23,278 bases of DNA from JBJXHC01 sp964538485 (GCA_964538485.1 CAZIHJ010000049.1:1-23278); one strand, 5' to 3'; shown: positions 14,741 to 22,601, counted from the stretch's first letter. Program-made: numbers and translations. The notes: generated by a model not told the origin, from the sequence alone.

Positions 14741-16236
14741 ACGGTTGGAAACTCTTCTTATTGAGCTGTTTGACTCTGGTCCTCTGTGTGGCGCCAGCGC
14801 TGGCAAATGAAGGGAGTCATGGGGCAACGGTTACTCCGTGGATGATCCTTCCGTTTATTGTGATGCTGCTGGCTATCGCCGTGGCGCCGTTCATCAACAA
14901 ACACTGGTGGGAACATAACTACCCTTATGTCTCTTTTGCGCTCGGTGCCATTACAGTTGCGTACTATGTGTTTTGGGTGGAAAGCACGACGAGACTGGTA
15001 CATACGGCTATAGAATACGTCAGTTTTATCACCCTTATCGGATCGCTGTTTGTTGTTGCCGGGGGAATCCATATCAAGATCAAGGGAAAGTCAAAGCCCC
15101 TGGCGAACGTATTTCTCCTTGCAATTGGTGGAGTGGTATCCAATATTGTCGGCACCACCGGGGCATCAATGATACTGATTCGGCCGTTTATTCGTGTGAA
15201 TAAGTACCGGATCAAACCGTATCACATCGTTTTCTTCATTTTCATTGTGAGTAATATGGGTGGCGCTCTAACGCCCATCGGTGACCCGCCGTTGTTTCTG
15301 GGGTACCTCAAAGGGATTCCTTTCTTCTGGGTGGCGGAAAACCTCTGGTATAAATGGGGAATTGCCATGGTCGCGGTACTTTTGATTTTCTATGTGATAG
15401 ATCTGAAGAGTTTCCGTAAGTTGCCGGCCCCGGTGCGACATGGTGCAGAGGGTGCTGAAGAAGAGGGGGAGCTAAGTGGAGCGCAGAATATATTCTTCCT
15501 TCTTGTAATACTTGTGGCGGTGTTCATTACGGATCCTCCGTTTCTGCGAGAGGTCATCATGATTGCTGCGGCGGCAGGATCATTTTTCACAACGAAGAAG
15601 GCCATTCACACAAAGAACGATTTTAATTTCCTGCCAATCAAAGAAGTTGCTGTACTGTTTGTCGGGATTTTTGCCACGATGATTCCGGCGCTCGAGTGGC
15701 TGGAGACGAACGCGACAACGATTGGTATACAGACGGCTGCGCAGTTCTACTGGGCGACCGGGATTCTCTCATCATTCCTGGACAACGCTCCGACGTATCT
15801 GAATTTTCTGAGTGCTGCGATAGGTCTGTTTGTGAACCAGGAGATCGTGACTCAAGTCCAGCATTTGATTCACACCCAGGGATCAGACATGAGTCAGATC
15901 ACCGGACCGTATGCTGCAGAGATCAAAGCAACGTTCACAGTATTACAGCGATATCACTATGATCTTGTCGCAAGCGGTAATGTCCCCCTGGATGATATTA
16001 ACGTCTCGTATCTTATCGGCAATCATAACATTTATATCCAGGCCATTTCGATATCGGCTGTGTTCTTCGGAGCTTGTACCTATATCGGCAATGGACCAAA
16101 CTTCATGGTCAAGTCCATAGCGGAACAGGGCGGTATTGAGTGCCCGAGTTTCTTCGGATATGTTTTCAAGTATTCTGTACCGGTACTGTTGCCGATTTTA
16201 ATCATCGTGTGGCTCTTGTTTTTCTATGGCCAATGA
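14737..16236 (+). CDS. nhaD: NhaD-type Na+/H+ antiporter, inserted between nuoM and nuoN
   Basis: Ion-transporter-superfamily (ArsB/NhaD/citrate transporter fold) membrane protein of 499 residues, probably exchanging Na+ for H+ across the inner membrane. NhaD-like marks include NMGGALTPIGDPPLFLGYLKG in the first half, FLDNAPTYLNF in the second half, and YIGNGPNFMVKSIAEQGG near the end. The N-terminus (MNGWKLFLLSCLTLVLCVAPALA) looks like a cleavable signal peptide, with a cut after ALA. About eleven to thirteen further helices are likely. The GTG start lies within the nuoM stop and nuoN begins 12 bases after its end, so it is transcribed with complex I. An nhaD among complex I genes is known, as I recall, from Rhodothermus marinus. 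Transport specificity is inferred, not shown. Confidence 0.85.
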   Translation: MNGWKLFLLSCLTLVLCVAPALANEGSHGATVTPWMILPFIVMLLAIAVAPFINKHWWEHNYPYVSFALGAITVAYYVFWVESTTRLVHTAIEYVSFITLIGSLFVVAGGIHIKIKGKSKPLANVFLLAIGGVVSNIVGTTGASMILIRPFIRVNKYRIKPYHIVFFIFIVSNMGGALTPIGDPPLFLGYLKGIPFFWVAENLWYKWGIAMVAVLLIFYVIDLKSFRKLPAPVRHGAEGAEEEGELSGAQNIFFLLVILVAVFITDPPFLREVIMIAAAAGSFFTTKKAIHTKNDFNFLPIKEVAVLFVGIFATMIPALEWLETNATTIGIQTAAQFYWATGILSSFLDNAPTYLNFLSAAIGLFVNQEIVTQVQHLIHTQGSDMSQITGPYAAEIKATFTVLQRYHYDLVASGNVPLDDINVSYLIGNHNIYIQAISISAVFFGACTYIGNGPNFMVKSIAEQGGIECPSFFGYVFKYSVPVLLPILIIVWLLFFYGQ

Positions 16237-16248
16237 TCAAACCGCTCT

Positions 16249-17670
16249 ATGATTTCTTTTTCTGACATACTTCAGATCGGACCAATTGCTATCGTCAGTC
16301 TCACCGGGCTTCTTGTGCTCACTCTTGAGGCGCTGAAGGGCAAGACCGAGGTTTTGAACTGCTGGCTTTCAATCGCTGGTCTTTCGGGTGCGTTGTTTGT
16401 GGCGCTTTCTTCCCTTGGAACGTCTGGAACAGCGTTCGCCGGCAGTGTAACGACGGGTGGTTATGCAAACTTCTTTGCCGCTTTATTCTGTCTCTGCGGG
16501 ATCCTGACGGTGCTGCTGTCAAAGTCGTATATCGCGCGGGAGGGCATTGAGCACGGTGAGTATTATGCGCTTCTCCTTTTTGCCATCGTGGGAATGATGT
16601 TGATGGCTGCCGCTGCCGACCTGATTGTATTCTTCCTGGGTCTTGAGTTGATGTCGGTTGCCTTCTATGTCCTCACGGGGTTTGCCCGCCAGCGGGTTCT
16701 CAGCAACGAGGCCGCGCTGAAGTATCTCCTGCTCGGCGCCTTTGCCACAGGTTTTTTGTTGTATGGTGTGGCACTCATCTATGGTGCATCAGGGACAACA
16801 AACATTGCCTCTGTGACAGAACGTGCGGGTAGTCTCAGTGGTAACAGCACAATGGTCATCGGCATCGGGTTATTGTTGGTTGGATTAACGTTCAAGGTTG
16901 CCGCTGTTCCGTTCCACATGTGGGTGCCCGACGTGTATGAAGGCGCCCCGACGACAGTCACCGGGTTCATGTCTACCGGAGGGAAAGCCGCCGCTTTTGC
17001 GGCCATGCTTCTTGTTCTCTCACCCATAATTCTGACTTCGATGGCTCCGGTTCGTGATGTTCTCGCCGTTGTTGCTGCGCTTTCAATGATTGTCGGGAAC
17101 CTGATCGCCATTTCCCAGTCAAGCATAAAACGCATGCTTGCGTATTCGAGCATAGCGCATGCGGGGTACATTCTTGTCGGGGTTGTTGCGGCAAACTTAT
17201 CAGGAAATCATGGTGTAATGTTTTATCTTGTTGCCTACACATTGATGAATATTGGAGCGTTCGGTGTGCTCGCGATTCTTGAATCGAAGGAAGCTCAGAA
17301 CCTGACATTTGATGACTACGCAGGATTATCATCGCGCAAGCCGATGCTTGCGGGCCTGATGGCGGTATTCATGTTCTCGCTCACAGGTATTCCTCCATTT
17401 GCCGGTTTCTTCGGCAAGTATTACGTATTTGTCGGTGCGGTGGAAGCCGGATACACATGGTTGGCAATTGTTGGTGTGTTGATGAGTGTTCTGTCTGCAT
17501 ATTACTACCTTCGACTTGTGGTGTTAATGTATTTCAAGGAACAGTCCTCCGCACTCGACGCGCCATTGCAAAGACTGGGCCTTGCGGCACTAGTGATTTC
17601 TGCGTTGGCACTTCTTCAATTCGGTCTCTTTCCCTCCACGATCCTGAACCTGATGGCAAAAATTCCCTGA
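16249..17670 (+). CDS. nuoN: NADH-quinone oxidoreductase subunit N
   Basis: Third antiporter-like proton-pumping subunit of complex I (ND2 counterpart), 473 residues. The channel glutamate is E133 in LGLELMSVAFYVLTGF and the lysine is K216 in GLTFKVAAVPFHMWVPD, followed by YEGAPTTVTGFMSTGGKAAAFA. The TGIPPFAGFFGKYYVF motif lies near the C-terminus. It is the last nuo gene here and is separated from nuoM by the antiporter gene. Eight bases separate its stop from the nnr start, and the end of nuoN (CTGAGGG) supplies the ribosome site for nnr. Confidence 0.97.
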   Translation: MISFSDILQIGPIAIVSLTGLLVLTLEALKGKTEVLNCWLSIAGLSGALFVALSSLGTSGTAFAGSVTTGGYANFFAALFCLCGILTVLLSKSYIAREGIEHGEYYALLLFAIVGMMLMAAAADLIVFFLGLELMSVAFYVLTGFARQRVLSNEAALKYLLLGAFATGFLLYGVALIYGASGTTNIASVTERAGSLSGNSTMVIGIGLLLVGLTFKVAAVPFHMWVPDVYEGAPTTVTGFMSTGGKAAAFAAMLLVLSPIILTSMAPVRDVLAVVAALSMIVGNLIAISQSSIKRMLAYSSIAHAGYILVGVVAANLSGNHGVMFYLVAYTLMNIGAFGVLAILESKEAQNLTFDDYAGLSSRKPMLAGLMAVFMFSLTGIPPFAGFFGKYYVFVGAVEAGYTWLAIVGVLMSVLSAYYYLRLVVLMYFKEQSSALDAPLQRLGLAALVISALALLQFGLFPSTILNLMAKIP

Positions 17671-17678
17671 GGGTTTCC

Positions 17679-19241
17679 ATGCAACTCCTGGTAACGGCGG
17701 AGCAAATGCGGCGACTGGATGAAGTCGCGATGACAACGTATAAGCTCCCCGGAATGGTGCTCATGGAAAACGCAGGTCGCGCCTTTGTCGATGCCCTCGA
17801 ATGTCACGCCGGTGACATGAAGGGTAGACGTGTCCTTGTGGTGTGCGGAAAAGGGAATAACGGCGGTGACGGCTTTGTTATAGCGCGCCATTTGGCTAAC
17901 CGCGGTGCGCTGGTTCATGTTGCACTGGTTACCAGTCGCCGTTTGGTGCGTGGTGATGCCCGGATCAATCTTGATGCGCTCCTGTGCATTATTGCTTCCC
18001 GAAAATCCCATATCACCTTCAGCGAAGCGATTACTGTTCGAAAGCTCAGTAGGCGAGGCAGGCACGACGTTATTGTGGACGCTATCTTTGGGACAGGGTT
18101 TTCAGGGTTGGTTCCGGCCGCTTACAAGAAGGTAATTCAATGGATGAACAAGCAGGACTCACTGATTGCCGCAGTAGATATCCCGTCCGGTATTGACTCC
18201 ACTACCGGCCAGGTAGCAAATCTTGCGGTGAAGGCTCACTTCACAGTTGCAATGGGCATGGGAAAGATCGGACACTATGTAGGAGATGGCCGGGAGCACT
18301 CGGGTACAGTCGAAATAGCTGAGATAGGAATTCCACGCCACCTCACGGAAATGGTGGCGGATAGTATTAACCGAGTTGAACCTGGTGATGTGGCTGTCCT
18401 TCTCCCTCAACGTTCACTCAGAACTCACAAGTACGCCGCTGGGAAGGTGTTGGTTGTCGCCGGCTCTCGGAGGTTTGTCGGAGCAGGCGTGATGACCGCT
18501 GAAGCAGCGATGAGAAGCGGTGCCGGAGCTGTAGTGTTATGCATTCCAAAATCAATTCATGCCATTGTTGCGAGAAAAGTCACTGAGGTTCTGATTGCTC
18601 CTTTGGCAGAAACGAGTGAGGGGACTCTTGCGGCAGATGCGCTTGATGAGATTGTAGAACGATCTCGTTGGGCGGACGCGGTAGCAATTGGCCCGGGACT
18701 GTCAAGGAATACCGAAACCCAGACCCTCGTGCGCAAAGCCCTTGCTGTAATTAATGCAACTGTCATCCTTGACGCTGATGGACTTTCTGCCATCGGGCAA
18801 AATCACTCCGTGCTGAAGCAGAGAAAATGGCCGACAGTTCTGACGCCCCACACTGGAGAACTTGCCGCGTTGTTGGGGGCAGATGCAAACGAGATTGAAA
18901 CTCACCGGGTAGAATCCACAAAAATCGCAGTCCGAAAAACTCAGTGTATTGTTGTTCTCAAGGGTGCTCCCACTACGACCGGGTTGCCGACGGGTGCGGT
19001 ATTCGTTAATTCTACAGGGAATCCTGCAATGGCGACGATCGGTTCGGGCGATGTGCTGACCGGTGTAATAAGTTCCCTTATTGCTCAAGGAGTTGACTTT
19101 GGTCCCGCTGCTTATGCGGGGGTGTATCTGCACGGACTAGCGGGGGATATTGCAAGCAAGAAATTTGGTACACGGGGAGTGATGGCAACTGACATTCTTA
19201 AGGAGCTACCGTCTGCCTTAAAGATGATTGAGATAAAATGA
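17679..19241 (+). CDS. nnr: Bifunctional NAD(P)H-hydrate repair enzyme (epimerase + dehydratase)
   Basis: Repairs hydrated, inactive NAD(P)HX. The N-terminal YjeF_N domain (about residues 1-215) interconverts the R and S forms, and the C-terminal ribokinase-like domain (about 235-515) dehydrates the S form using ADP or ATP. Visible marks are LVVCGKGNNGGDGFVIARHL, VDAIFGTGFSG and VDIPSGIDSTTGQV in the first domain; AVAIGPGLS, LTPHTGELAALLG and the nucleotide/catalytic GSGDVLTG motif in the second. The start is ATG 17679 with GAGGG at 17669-17673; the open frame extends upstream to 17457, but that part overlaps nuoN and has no family similarity. Length 520 residues is normal for the fused enzyme. 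It follows nuoN closely and overlaps the VanZ gene by 4 bases. Confidence 0.95.
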   Translation: MQLLVTAEQMRRLDEVAMTTYKLPGMVLMENAGRAFVDALECHAGDMKGRRVLVVCGKGNNGGDGFVIARHLANRGALVHVALVTSRRLVRGDARINLDALLCIIASRKSHITFSEAITVRKLSRRGRHDVIVDAIFGTGFSGLVPAAYKKVIQWMNKQDSLIAAVDIPSGIDSTTGQVANLAVKAHFTVAMGMGKIGHYVGDGREHSGTVEIAEIGIPRHLTEMVADSINRVEPGDVAVLLPQRSLRTHKYAAGKVLVVAGSRRFVGAGVMTAEAAMRSGAGAVVLCIPKSIHAIVARKVTEVLIAPLAETSEGTLAADALDEIVERSRWADAVAIGPGLSRNTETQTLVRKALAVINATVILDADGLSAIGQNHSVLKQRKWPTVLTPHTGELAALLGADANEIETHRVESTKIAVRKTQCIVVLKGAPTTTGLPTGAVFVNSTGNPAMATIGSGDVLTGVISSLIAQGVDFGPAAYAGVYLHGLAGDIASKKFGTRGVMATDILKELPSALKMIEIK

Positions 19242-19645
19242 CATACTCCATTTCCCTGCAACGATTTATCAGATTTCAGTTGCCGGCAATCCTATGGGCT
19301 GCTATCATATATTTCACCTCATCCATCCCAACGGCAAAACTCCCTTCTGTTGATTTCCCATCTTTTGACAAGGGTGTTCATTTTTTTATTTTTTTTACGC
19401 TTGCAGCCCTTACGCATCGAGCCGTCCGGTTTCAGGACAGAATCCCCCTTGTTGCCAAGCACCATGTTCTCTCCACGATTCTTTTTGTTGTATTGTACGG
19501 TCTTGTGGATGAGTTCCATCAATATTTTGTGCCCGGGAGAAATCCAAGTGTTCTTGATTTGCTTGCAGATGCAATCGGCGCTTTGATCTATCTTGGTTTG
19601 TTCTTTTTGATTCGCAGAGTGCACTCCTCAAAATCGCCCGATTGA
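19238..19645 (+). CDS. VanZ-family membrane protein
   Basis: A 135-residue inner-membrane protein with about four helices (residues 12-28, 45-60, 78-95, 110-128). The last helices carry the VanZ-family pattern YGLVDEFHQYFVPGRNPSVLDLLADAIGAL. VanZ itself gives low-level teicoplanin resistance, but most family members, including single copies like this, have no known role, so resistance should not be inferred. The ATG lies in the nnr stop (ATGA), making it the last gene of the nuo-nnr transcript. T7 and T8 runs (19381-19387 and 19389-19396) encode the second helix. The stop codon overlaps the -35 element of the predicted tgt promoter. Confidence 0.88.
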   Translation: MTYSISLQRFIRFQLPAILWAAIIYFTSSIPTAKLPSVDFPSFDKGVHFFIFFTLAALTHRAVRFQDRIPLVAKHHVLSTILFVVLYGLVDEFHQYFVPGRNPSVLDLLADAIGALIYLGLFFLIRRVHSSKSPD

Positions 19646-19670
19646 TTTTCCTTTCTTATTTGGCTACCTT
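19642..19670 (+). promoter_or_regulatory. Probable promoter of tgt, pointing to a leaderless transcript
   Basis: TTGATT at 19642-19647, a 17-base spacer, and TACCTT at 19665-19670, the same pair as before nuoJ. Transcription would begin about 6-8 bases after the -10 hexamer, at 19676-19678, which is the tgt TTG start codon itself (19677). Confidence 0.55.
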
Positions 19671-19676
19671 AACCTG

Positions 19677-20813
19677 TTGAAATTCAGTGTACTACATACG
19701 TCTGGGAAGGCCCGTGCCGGGATTCTTGAAACAGATCGAGGGAGTATTCCAACTCCAATTTTCATGCCCGTGGGAACGCAAGGGACCGTCAAGGCCGTTC
19801 AACAAAGAGAGCTTGACGAGATTGGGGCGAAGGTCATTCTTGGCAATACATATCATCTCTTTCTGAGGCCGGGCTTTGATTTGATTGAGCGGGCTGGTGG
19901 GCTGCATCAGTTCATTGCGTGGGATAAGCCGATACTGACGGATAGCGGAGGATATCAGGTCTTTAGCCTTTCCGACCTGCGGGGTATAGATGATGACGGA
20001 GTTAACTTCAAGTCACACATTGATGGTTCTCTCCATCGGTTTACTCCGGAATCAGTGATTGATGTACAGAGATCCTTCGGTTCCGATATCATGATGGTGC
20101 TGGACGAGTGTACACCATATCCCTGCGATGAGGAATATGCACGAACGTCAAGTGAATTGACAATACGGTGGGCTGAACGATGTCAGAATCGCATGTCCTC
20201 CACCTCACCAAAGTATGGAATGGCTCAGTCCTTGTTTGCAATTGTTCAAGGGAGCACGTACCCGGCAATACGGGAGCGTTCCGCAGAGGAACTTGTACAA
20301 CTGGAGTTTGACGGATATGCAATTGGTGGATTGTCAGTAGGAGAGCCAGCATCTGCCATGTACGAGATGACGGATATTTGCACCGATATTCTTCCGGGCA
20401 CCAAACCTCGTTACCTTATGGGTGTGGGTACACCGGAGAATATTCTGGAATCTATTGACCGCGGAATTGATATGTTTGACTGCGTTATGCCAACGAGGAA
20501 CGGTCGGAATGCAGTACTCTTTACGCGTAATGGCAAGATGAATATGCGAAATTCAGGCTACACAGATGACTTTCGCCCAGTTGATGAAGGGTGCTCTTGC
20601 TACTCATGCAAGAATTTCACGCGGGCATACATTCGACATTTATTCAAGGCGAAGGAAATACTGGCGCTGCAGCTTGCGTCTATTCACAATCTCTTCTTTT
20701 ATCTCTGGCTGGTAGGTACAGCACGGGAGCACATCCTTGCAGGGACTTTTTCCGAATGGAAGGAGAAGTGTCTGGCATGTCTCAGTCGCGAAGTTGTTGA
20801 CTCAGGAGAGTAA
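19677..20813 (+). CDS. tgt: tRNA-guanine (queuine) transglycosylase
   Basis: Exchanges guanine 34 for preQ1 in tRNAs with GUN anticodons, in queuosine synthesis. The 378-residue protein is a TIM barrel with the catalytic aspartates D89 (LTDSGGYQVFSL) and D265 (GIDMFDCVMPTRNGR), and the zinc site C306, C308, C311 and H337 (CSCYSC ... SIHN). The numbering is almost that of E. coli, so the start is well fixed at TTG 19677, giving MKFSVLHTSGKARAG. The next in-frame ATG would delete 29 conserved residues. There is no Shine-Dalgarno site, and the predicted promoter would start the mRNA at or one base before the TTG. No queuosine synthesis genes (queA, queC-F) are in the window. Confidence 0.96.
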   Translation: MKFSVLHTSGKARAGILETDRGSIPTPIFMPVGTQGTVKAVQQRELDEIGAKVILGNTYHLFLRPGFDLIERAGGLHQFIAWDKPILTDSGGYQVFSLSDLRGIDDDGVNFKSHIDGSLHRFTPESVIDVQRSFGSDIMMVLDECTPYPCDEEYARTSSELTIRWAERCQNRMSSTSPKYGMAQSLFAIVQGSTYPAIRERSAEELVQLEFDGYAIGGLSVGEPASAMYEMTDICTDILPGTKPRYLMGVGTPENILESIDRGIDMFDCVMPTRNGRNAVLFTRNGKMNMRNSGYTDDFRPVDEGCSCYSCKNFTRAYIRHLFKAKEILALQLASIHNLFFYLWLVGTAREHILAGTFSEWKEKCLACLSREVVDSGE

Positions 20814-20842
20814 CGTTCTACAAATCACTGGAGGAGTATCAG

Positions 20843-21172
20843 ATGTTTGAGTTCTTGCTTGGAATGGCGCCACCCCAAGGTGGTGGTGCAGAAGGTGGAA
20901 TCATGAGTACGTTGATCATGTTCGCGTTGATCATAGGTATTTTCTATTTCATGATCCTGCGACCGCAGCAGAAGCGACAAAAGGAGCGACAGAAACTCCT
21001 GGATTCAGTCAAGAAAGGGGATAAGGTGATTACCGCAGGTGGACTGCATGGTACGGTTGCCGGTCTTGACGAAAAGACTCTGCTGATTCAGGTTGCCGAC
21101 AATGTAAAAATGAAGTTTGAGCGTTCAGCAATTGGATCGGTTGTCAAGGAAGGCGAAGCCGAAGTAAAGTAG
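20843..21172 (+). CDS. yajC: Sec translocase accessory subunit YajC
   Basis: Small inner-membrane protein that binds SecDF and the Sec translocon. The 109 residues have a glycine-rich N-terminus, one membrane helix (about residues 22-40, STLIMFALIIGIFYFMI), then the family hallmark LRPQQKRQKERQKLLDSVKKGDKVITAGGLHGTV and a soluble beta domain. The Shine-Dalgarno site GGAGGAG at about 20830-20836 is one of the strongest in the window. The order tgt-yajC is widely conserved in bacteria. Usually secD and secF follow, but here ribBA does. A weak promoter-like pair (TTGACT at 20797, TACAAA at 20819, spacer 16) lies upstream. Confidence 0.95.
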   Translation: MFEFLLGMAPPQGGGAEGGIMSTLIMFALIIGIFYFMILRPQQKRQKERQKLLDSVKKGDKVITAGGLHGTVAGLDEKTLLIQVADNVKMKFERSAIGSVVKEGEAEVK

Positions 21173-21200
21173 CATCACGGGTGGGTAATCGAAACGAGAG

Positions 21201-22442
21201 ATGGCAATGAACGGCAGAACTCGCGGCATGAACACTATCGAAGAAGCTATCCAGGATATCAAGCTTGGCCGGATTGTTATTGTCGTTGATGATGATGATC
21301 GTGAGAACGAAGGGGACTTTGTTTGTGCGGCGGAGTTTGTCACGTCTGATGTTGTCAACTTTCTTGCGAAGGAAGGCCGTGGTATCATCTGTGCACCTTT
21401 GGAAACATCGAGGGCAAAGGAGTTGGGATTGGATCTCATGGTGGACAGCAACACGTCGCTTCATGAGACCCCTTTCACCGTTTCGATTGATTATATACAT
21501 GGAACCACGACTGGTGTTTCGGCACCGGACAGAGCAGCAACGATTCGGGCACTCGTCAATCCGGAAACCAAACCAGGCGATCTTGCCAGGCCGGGGCACA
21601 TATTTCCCTTGAGAGCACTTGAGGGTGGCGTTTTGCGAAGGGCTGGCCACACAGAGGCAGTAATTGATCTCTGCAAGCTTGCCGGACTGTATCCTGCAGG
21701 GGTGTTATGTGAAATCCTGAATGACGATGGTACCATGGCTCGGGTGCCGGAATTGAAGAAGATAGCGGCACACTTCGCGATGAAAATCATCACTGTCCGC
21801 GACCTCATAGAGTTCCGGTTGACACGTGAGAAGCTCGTTCACCGTGTTGTCGAAACGCGGCTTCCAACAAAGTACGGCGAATTTCAAATATACCTGTACC
21901 GCAGCGAAACAGATAGCAAGGAACATATCGCCCTCGTGAAAGGTGTTATTGATCCCGACAAATCCGTCCTGGTTCGAGTTCATTCCGAGTGTTTGACGGG
22001 TGATCTTTTCGGATCAATGCGATGCGACTGTAACGAACAACTCTTCGCAGCGTTGAGAATGGTTGACCGATCGGGTTCAGGCGTGGTCTTGTATATGAGA
22101 CAAGAGGGCAGGGGGATTGGTCTCATTAACAAGCTCAGGGCATACAAACTCCAGGACGAGGGACTGGATACCGTGGAGGCAAACGAGCAATTGGGCTTCA
22201 GGCCTGACTTGCGTGACTACGGTATTGGGGCACAGATACTAAGAGACCTAGGCGTTGTTAAGATGTCACTGCTTACGAATAATCCCAAGAAGGTTATTGG
22301 ATTGAGCGGTTATGGGTTGCAGATTGTGGAGCGTGTTTCCCTGGAAATGGATCCCAACGAAGTGAATACACGCTATCTGCAAACAAAGCGTGACAAACTT
22401 GGTCACCTTATCCTCGTTGAACCAAAGAAAAAGGCTGATTAG
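21201..22442 (+). CDS. ribBA: Bifunctional DHBP synthase / GTP cyclohydrolase II
   Basis: Makes both entry intermediates of riboflavin synthesis. The N-terminal domain (about residues 10-205) turns ribulose 5-phosphate into 3,4-dihydroxy-2-butanone 4-phosphate; motifs are DDDDRENEGDFVCAAE, GRGIICAPL and LRRAGHTEAVIDL. The C-terminal domain (about 215-405) opens GTP; it shows the zinc cysteines in SECLTGDLFGSMRCDC and RQEGRGIGLINKLRAYKLQD. Length (413) is usual for the fusion. The start could be ATG 21201 or ATG 21207 (GAGAG at about 21196-21200 fits 21207 better), or ATG 21228, which also keeps the whole domain. No FMN riboswitch fits in the 28-base gap after yajC. A promoter-like TTGTCA-18-TAAAGT lies at 21141-21170 inside yajC. 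Confidence 0.95.
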   Translation: MAMNGRTRGMNTIEEAIQDIKLGRIVIVVDDDDRENEGDFVCAAEFVTSDVVNFLAKEGRGIICAPLETSRAKELGLDLMVDSNTSLHETPFTVSIDYIHGTTTGVSAPDRAATIRALVNPETKPGDLARPGHIFPLRALEGGVLRRAGHTEAVIDLCKLAGLYPAGVLCEILNDDGTMARVPELKKIAAHFAMKIITVRDLIEFRLTREKLVHRVVETRLPTKYGEFQIYLYRSETDSKEHIALVKGVIDPDKSVLVRVHSECLTGDLFGSMRCDCNEQLFAALRMVDRSGSGVVLYMRQEGRGIGLINKLRAYKLQDEGLDTVEANEQLGFRPDLRDYGIGAQILRDLGVVKMSLLTNNPKKVIGLSGYGLQIVERVSLEMDPNEVNTRYLQTKRDKLGHLILVEPKKKAD

Positions 22443-22474
22443 ACAGTATCCGCCCCCACCCGGTGTCTTTCGGC

Positions 22475-22504
22475 TTGCATTTCTCGGTTGTCTTTCATTA
22501 CATT
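22475..22504 (+). promoter_or_regulatory. Possible promoter of greA
   Basis: TTGCAT at 22475-22480, an 18-base spacer, and TACATT at 22499-22504. The start would lie near 22511, leaving a leader of about 90 bases that contains the terminator-like hairpin at 22537-22576. Confidence 0.4.
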
Positions 22505-22536
22505 AAATCAAGTTAGCATTCGGTATTGTAACGAAC

Positions 22537-22576
22537 TAGCCACCATTCGCATGGGCGGATGATGGCTATTATTTTT
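22537..22576 (+). terminator. Rho-independent terminator, or attenuator in the greA leader
   Basis: A 14-base arm at 22537-22550 pairs with 22555-22568 around the loop ATGG, with one C-A mismatch and one T-G wobble. TTATTTTT (22569-22576) follows directly. This is the clearest intrinsic terminator in the window. It ends 25 bases before the greA ATG, too close for a full promoter between them, so greA must be read through it or from a promoter upstream. Confidence 0.85.
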
Positions 22577-22601
22577 GTCGACTCCCATACTTGGAGAAGT
22601 C

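Noticed and set aside
17457..17678. N-terminal extension of nnr into nuoN
   Set aside because: The extra 74 residues overlap conserved nuoN in another frame; ATG 17679 has a ribosome site and matches the family start.
19238..19645. Glycopeptide resistance gene vanZ
   Set aside because: The family match is real, but no other van genes are present and most VanZ-family proteins are not resistance factors.
21173..21200. FMN riboswitch ahead of ribBA
   Set aside because: Only 28 bases separate yajC and ribBA and none of the conserved RFN elements is visible.
22575..22601. TTG start for greA at 22575
   Set aside because: It is inside the T tract of the hairpin, and ATG 22602 has GGAG at the right distance and gives the normal length.
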